A DNA stretch of 64,000 nt from Posidonia oceanica (Eukaryota > Streptophyta > Magnoliopsida > Alismatales > Posidoniaceae). The position numbers were made by a program, and so were the translations under genes. Under the pieces are notes generated by a model that saw only the letters and a program-made list of their open reading frames with translations, made no database searches and was not told the origin of the DNA. Numbering within the stretch: position 1 is the stretch's first letter; each line of letters starts with the position of its first letter. This document shows, one piece after another, positions 58,736-64,000 of this stretch. The stretch is taken from contig JAZBRS010000049.1 of assembly GCA_037176725.1 (NCBI GenBank), forward strand, positions 34,650,001 to 34,714,000, read 5' to 3'.

Positions 58736-59030
58736 AGCCTGCTCTGCCCCGATGGGTCCTTCCGATCCCATCGGCGCAATCCCCTCTTCCTATCTCTCCC
58801 TGTTGGCCTGGGGGACGCTCGAAAGCGCAACGGCAAAATCAACAGCAAGCTCAGTCGCAACACCATCCAAGTTAGCTTCTCCTCCAGCATCAATAGCCCC
58901 AGTGCTCCCCGCATTGCCATCAGCAGATCCAGCAGCCCTAGTGCTCCCTGCACTGCCAACAGTGGATCTCACCGACAGCATCAGCAGCATAGGGGCAGAC
59001 CCAGCACCTCCCTCCTGAGGTCACTGACAG
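58736..59030 (+). other. Post-gag segment of element 3 with donor-like site
   Basis: AGTGCTCCC/GCA-type short repeats with no domain. It ends CTGACAG/GTAAGTCCC at 59030/59031. Confidence 0.5.
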
Positions 59031-59189
59031 GTAAGTCCCTCTTACCTCTCTTTTCTTTCCTGCACTGTCTTTTCTTTTTGTTTTTGTTTTTGTTTTGTTT
59101 TTGCATTTTCTTGCCATGTCAGAAAATCATAAAATGCATAAAAACAACAAAAACCCTAAAAACTTGCATTTTTTCCTGCATGCATTCAG

Positions 59190-59425
59190 CATTTGGGCTG
59201 ATACCCCTAATTATTCGGCGATAGGTCCGTTAACCTATCATCATCGGGCTGGCAGCCCTAACTGCTCGGCGATGGATCCGTTAACCTATCACTCTGCATT
59301 CCTCTGCATTGGGCTGGTAGCCCTAACTGCTCAGTTGACGCCCGTTAAAATGTCATCCCGCATATCCGCGTTGCATTCGGGCTGATATCCCTAACTATTC
59401 GGCAATAAGTCCGTCAACTTATCAC
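59190..59425 (+). repeat. Hairpin modules, first block of element 3
   Basis: Examples: GATAGGT-CCGTTA-ACCTATC near 59219, GCAG-CCCTAA-CTGC at 59252-59265, GTAG-CCCTAA-CTGC near 59327, TGAC...GTCA near 59336 and GATAAGT-CCGTCA-ACTTATC near 59405. Confidence 0.87.
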
Positions 59426-60854
59426 CTAGCACATATCAATCACTTTGCATGCATATCAATCATCTTGCACATATCTGTCATCATGCATTGTCATTTATTG
59501 CATGTACATATCATTTCTTGCATCTTGTAAAGCATAAAGCCAAAAAAAATTAAGAAAATAAAAAACAACAAAAATATTTTCTTCGCCTTTCTGCTGGTTT
59601 TCCCTTTTATGTTTTCCTAAACAAAAATCATAAAAATACAAAATCAATGCAAAACCCAAAAACATGTTTGTCCTTTCCCCTGCTAAAATATACAAAACCC
59701 ACAAACATTTGTATAATCAGAAACCGGCTTCGGACAAACAAGCAGCGCCTAGAGGTTGTCAAGCAGTGACGACCTCAGGCAGGTCTCACCCGAGCAGCGC
59801 CATCTCTTGCATGTGGCTACAGAGTGAGACTAGAGCAGAACGAAGTGCCTCACTAAGCTTAAAAAGCTCCCGAAGTGAGATCCACCTTAACCAGAGAGTC
59901 CACCAGACATGGATAGGACCAAAGCAGAGCAGAGCATAGCCAGAGGCTGTCGACACATTGCAGAGGTTGAGGGTGTACGCCGATCAGTCGAACTCTCAAT
60001 GCCTCATCCGGGACTGCTACCCCAAGAGGGCGAAGTCATGCATATCCAAAAGAATAGAGGTCATGTGAGCAAAAGAAATGTGACAACATGATATGCATGC
60101 TGAGCACAAAAGAAAAATGCAGAAAGAAGTTGAAGAAAGAAGGCGCTTATGAGAGGAGTGACACGGACGAGCATTGAAGCCCCCTCAGCTTTCAGCTCCA
60201 AGCGCCACACTGGCAACTGCATGGGATGCATTATCAAGAGGACCTGGCCCCACCCTCCGAGCGCAGCAGCACGCTCCAATCCCCTCTACAGACAACTCTA
60301 CTCCCCTGGCAAGCTAGATGCAACTCTAGTCACTCATGAGGGGAAAAGAAATATCATTCTGTGAGCATCAAAAGTGGTAGTCGGTCCCCGAAGAATTGGG
60401 ACGGAGGCTAAGAAGCTGCATCCAATGCTTCTGCTACCCTGCAGCCAAAGGCTATACTCTACAAAGCTGAGGCCTCATCCCAAGCCAAGAGTGAGAAAGA
60501 GAGCCACCGACCACAACTCGGCATGGCGTCGCTCGAGGATCGAGTCTCCTGAGTCAGGAATTGCAGAAGCATCCTCATGGCACAGCTGCTTTGAGTCCAA
60601 AGCTACCAAAACATGCATGCTGTAATATATCTTCCCTTCTCTCTGTTTTCGAAAATCGGAGCTAAGGACGAGCACTTTTGCCTGCCTCGCTCAGAGGCTC
60701 TGCAGTTTTCAAATTTTGCCGCCCACCGCATGGGTAGGTCCGTGATGACCGGCATGTACCTCGTTTGTCACCTCGTGACGCCACGAAGCATGCCCGCACT
60801 GAGACCATTGCACGCCTATCACGATGGTTTCCTATTTCCTTTCTGCATCATTTC

Positions 60855-61525
60855 TTCATCCAGGCTGGTAGCCCTAACTACTCGACGATGGGTCCGTTAA
60901 CCTATCGCTCTGCATTCCCCTGCATCGGGCTGGTAGCCCTAATTGCTTGGTTGACGCCCGTTAAAATGTCATCCCGCATATCCACGTTGCATTCGGGCTG
61001 ATATCCCTAACTATTCGGCGATAAGTCCGTTAACTTATCACCCTGCATTTGCATTATTCCATTGCATCCCCCACCGTCATTGCACTTTGCACGGTGAGCC
61101 CTTACGTCCATTTCACTGCATTCGGGCTGGTAGCCCTAACTACTCGGCTGACAAACCCGTTAGTGTTGTCTCCACCTTGCATTTTGATGCCATGGGTGCT
61201 TCGGCTGTCCCATGGTATCTTTCACCGATACCAAGGGCATCTTTATTTAGCTGCCCCATGGTATCCCATCTCCATCTGCATTTGGGCTGACATCCCCAAC
61301 TATTACGGGAGCGTCTACGGACCTCTACCACACCTTCGGGTATGGTATTCCCGTCGCATTCGTGGTTACAAGCTATCCCACTTGTAATCACCCCTCTTGC
61401 TTGACAGACTCGCTGGCCTGTCACCATCCACGAGCTGATAGCCCTAACTATCCGGTGATGAGTCCGTTAACTCCTCGCGGGCTGATAGCCCTAACTATCC
61501 GGCGATAGGTCCGTTAACCTATCAC
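60855..61525 (+). repeat. Hairpin modules, second block of element 3
   Basis: Paired hairpins: GATAAGT-CCGTTA-ACTTATC (61020-61039), GTAG-CCCTAA-CTAC (61130-61143), GACAA...TTGTC (61150-61170), GATAG-CCCTAA-CTATC (61437-61452 and 61484-61499), GATGAGT/ACTCCTC (61457-61476) and GATAGGT-CCGTTA-ACCTATC (61504-61523). Confidence 0.9.
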
Positions 61526-62639
61526 CCATTTCATCTTAGTGTAATAGCATTTTGTTGCATGACATTAGCATTTCATCATCGCACGGACATCGCGCAACCA
61601 GGATCGTTTTCCCAATTTCGCATGCCCGGCGTTCCATGGTTCGTACACTGCATTTCACAGCATTTGCATTGCATAGCATCATGTAGCTTCTTTGTATCTC
61701 CCTGCAAAGTCAGTCCTAGTATTGCATCTCATCATTACACGGACATTGCGTGCTTTGGATCCGGACAACTGGTTCGCGTATTACTTAAGGTAACATCCTC
61801 GGCACCTGCAAGACTTTTGTAGCCTGCCGGCTTTGGATGGCACCTGCGGTAGTGCGCGGCCTTGGGATCGTTTTCTCGGTTCCGTGTGCCTGGCGTTCCG
61901 CTGCATATCCTGCATCCCACTGCACAACATCTCATACATTGCACCCTTATTGCGCTGCCACTCCTCTATGGTCCTTACACCAACTTCTGCATTCCGCTTT
62001 CCTAGGCATTTCGCACCCACCATTGCATGCACATCCCCTGCTTTACTTTTAGCATCTTTACTTTCAGCTTTACTCCATGCGTTTGCATTGCCATTCGTCT
62101 ACAACCGAGCTTTGCGAATGGCACCCCCGTCGCCTGGCCTACTTGCATTGGCCAGCGACAGCATTGCATTGCATTTCCACTTTTCCGCGTGCATGCACCA
62201 TCCCGTTTTCCCCCAGAGGAATGCAGCACAGTAAGCGTTAGCGTAAGCATACCATTTGCATCAGCACAGCATTCTAGTGTTCGCACTCATCTGCATTTGC
62301 ATTCACCTTCCTACATTGCTTAGGAAATCCTTTGCATTGCATTGTCCTTCCCGCCTTTTCGTTTGCTTGCTGCCCCAACCGAGGGCAAGCATTTTCTCCT
62401 TCTCGCGGCCTCGCGAGCTTCTGCTTGTTTCACTTGTCCCAAATGGACAAGGACCTTTGGTCTCCCCTGGACTAGCAGCCAATCTGCCCGAGCGGCAAGC
62501 GCGTTAGTCCTTTCGAAGCCGCTTTTGCGCAAGTTTGGACGAGCAGCCAATTTGTCACGTTGCATCGTAGAACCTTCTGCTTCTCCTTGCTTCAACATGC
62601 ATCACACTGCACTGCCCTAGCATTCCCTGTTTGGTGGCT

Positions 62640-62960
62640 GCATTCGTAGCATCAGCACTCACAGCATTAGCACCAGCATGCACAGCATTAGCAAGCACTC
62701 ACAAGCATAGCAAGCACTCACAACAAGCATTAGCACCTGCAACATAGCAAGCACCCACAGCATCGGCATCAGCATTAGCACCAACACTCACCATGCATCA
62801 GCATAGCATCTCCTCATGCACAGCACCCGCACGCGCACTAGTTCATATTGGTTCAACATCAACATTCGCATCGCACACCAGTTCTGCATTAGCATCTGCT
62901 TTAGCATCTGCACTAACATCTGCACTAACTTCTGCACTAGCATGCATTGCATCACATTAG
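62640..62960 (+). repeat. GCATTAGCA-type simple repeats
   Basis: Words such as AGCATTAGCACC, AGCAAGCACTCAC and ATCTGCACTAAC recur irregularly. A similar, shorter stretch precedes the polypurine tract in element 2. Confidence 0.75.
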
Positions 62961-63117
62961 CATTTGCATCTACATCTGCATTGTGGCTCTGAGTCATGAT
63001 TTCCTGTGCATCTGCCGGGTAAATGACTCACGCCTACAGCAATTTGCGCTCCTACTGGCGTCAGGTAGGATGCCTTGTCTACCCTGAGCAGCGGTCTCGC
63101 TACGCTTGACCTCACTC

Positions 63118-63130
63118 AGGGAGGGGCATC
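63118..63130 (+). promoter_or_regulatory. Polypurine tract of element 3
   Basis: AGGGAGGGGCATC precedes the LTR-like AGTAGACACCCC. The preceding hairpin is CCCTGAG (63082-63088) with CTCAGGG (63115-63121). Confidence 0.82.
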
Positions 63131-64000
63131 AGTAGACACCCCATTATAATAGCCTGGAAGTTGGCAATTTCTCCTGCAGGCTTGTTTGGACTCTAGGATG
63201 GCACTCTTTTTCAGACTAACCCATTTCTACCCCAAAACCAAACCTAAAACATTACCTAAATGCCAAAGCCTTAACCCAAGCCTTTTACACATTTTTAAAC
63301 CTTTTTTAAGCCCAAGCCCAAGCCCATTTCAGCCTTTTGCCTCCTGGACATGTTGAATGCTGGCACGGGCAGCGTCCAACGTTGGACGCGTCCTGTGCTA
63401 GCGTCCAACGTTGGACGCATTCTGCTCTAGCGTCCAACGACCCGGGTGCAGCAGCGGCTGCTCCGCCACCTTCGGCTCACCTCCCATCCTCTCCACTGCC
63501 TGCGCGCACTTACTACCCATCCCTTCATGCACTCCAGGCCACCCACTAGCTGCCAAGGCCGAGTAAGTGCACTTACTAGCCATCTTCTCCGCCTCAGCCC
63601 TTTTCCCGCTCTCCTCCACCCTCACTGCCATCAGCCGCCTCCACTGCCATCGTCGAGCTTTCCTCGGCCTTCTGACAAGTCCCACGCCCCCTCCTGACAA
63701 CCCTCGTGGCCTCCATACACCTAGCAACCCTACCATAGCCCTGCCACGACCTGCCAAAGCCTCTGCCACTGCTGCCAATCCCCAGAACCCATTCAGCAAA
63801 ACCATGCAACCAGCAACCTTTGAGCCTTGGCACCACTCACCACACTTGCCCGAGAGAGAATTCACCACCTCTAGAGCGTAGAGCAATCTCCCACCTTCAC
63901 TCTCGACCTTTCGGTGCCCTCTCCCGTGCCCCCAACAAGCCAAGCAACCTCACCGGAGTTCGTCTGCCACGAGCTTCCGCAGCGCCGGCGACGAGTGCGA
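63131..64000 (+). repeat. LTR C, start only, divergent type
   Basis: It begins AGTAGACACCCCATT (TG changed to AG) after a good polypurine tract, so position identifies it as an LTR. Beyond the first 15-20 bp it does not match LTR A, LTR B or the minus-strand LTR. It runs out of the window. Overlapping Pro/Ala/Ser-rich frames at 63337-63943 on both strands show no domain and I do not call them. Confidence 0.65.
63372..63439 (+). repeat. Two 18 bp perfect palindromes and a half site in LTR C
   Basis: GCGTCCAACGTTGGACGC occurs at 63372-63389 and 63401-63418. The left half, GCGTCCAACG, is repeated at 63430-63439. Spacing is 29 bp. Confidence 0.9.

Larger units (their letters stand above)
59031..63117 (+). 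other. Noncoding tail of element 3
   Basis: No gene is supported. Hairpin modules lie at 59190-59425 and 60855-61525. A long hairpin has arms at 61209-61219 and 61227-61237 (one mismatch). Simple GCATTAGCA repeats lie at 62640-62960, and the conserved 29 bp block at 63006-63034. The remainder (59430-60850, 61560-62640) aligns with the other tails but shows no recognisable function. Confidence 0.65.
57872..63130 (+). mobile_element. Internal region of gag-only element 3, 5'-deleted
   Basis: Directly after LTR B the sequence is mid-gag (TCGCCATCTGGCAGAGG, matching 47239 in element 2). PBS, leader and the first 1.3 kb of gag, about 2.6 kb in all, are therefore missing. The rest (gag end, post-gag segment, tail, polypurine tract) is as in element 2, and LTR C follows. 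Confidence 0.87.

Noticed and set aside
63398..63943. A 181-codon minus-strand frame in LTR C.
   Set aside because: Overlapping plus-strand frames of similar quality exist, composition is biased, and no known domain or homologue is seen in the window.

Overview
The window looks like repeat-dense heterochromatin of a flowering plant. I see no intact host gene. The evidence is plant-type Ty3/gypsy (Tat/Ogre-like) retrotransposons with very long LTRs, a plant-restricted DUF7745-like reading frame, a tRNA-derived SINE, and a 17 kb block of 3.6 kb tandem satellite units. The species cannot be named from the sequence.

Layout. (1) 1-17790, plus strand: the 3' part of a decayed autonomous element. 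It holds the gag end, protease, G-patch-like segment, RT, RNase H, integrase, a DUF7745-like frame downstream of integrase, an array of about 35 small hairpins, a polypurine tract and a 6.2 kb 3' LTR that carries a SINE. (2) 17791-27183, minus strand: a gag-only relative with a 2.4 kb 5' LTR, PBS, leader, gag and hairpin-bearing tail. Its outer LTR end abuts satellite DNA. (3) 27184-44229: about 4.7 satellite units, each a 2.1 kb GC-richer part plus three AT-rich subrepeats of about 540 bp, with signs of two-unit (ABAB) higher-order structure and a gene-conversion tract. (4) 44230-57871, plus strand: a second gag-only element with a truncated 5' LTR and a 6.0 kb 3' LTR. (5) 57872-63130: a third gag-only internal region, which uses the LTR of element 2 as its 5' LTR and lacks everything from the LTR end to mid-gag. 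(6) 63131-64000: the start of a third, divergent LTR.

How they relate. All the internal regions share gag, the hairpin-bearing 3' tail, a motif about 95 bp before the LTR and the polypurine tract. They are one family: a pol-bearing form and gag-only forms that presumably depended on pol in trans. Coding regions are interrupted mostly by TAG, TAA or TGA where relatives have CAG, CAA or TGG, as expected of decay by cytosine deamination in methylated DNA.

The most unusual signal is the set of small hairpins in the 3' tails. The loops (CCCTAA, and CCGTTA or CCGTAAA) stay constant while the two stem arms change together between copies. This suggests that base pairing, in RNA or in extruded DNA, has been kept.
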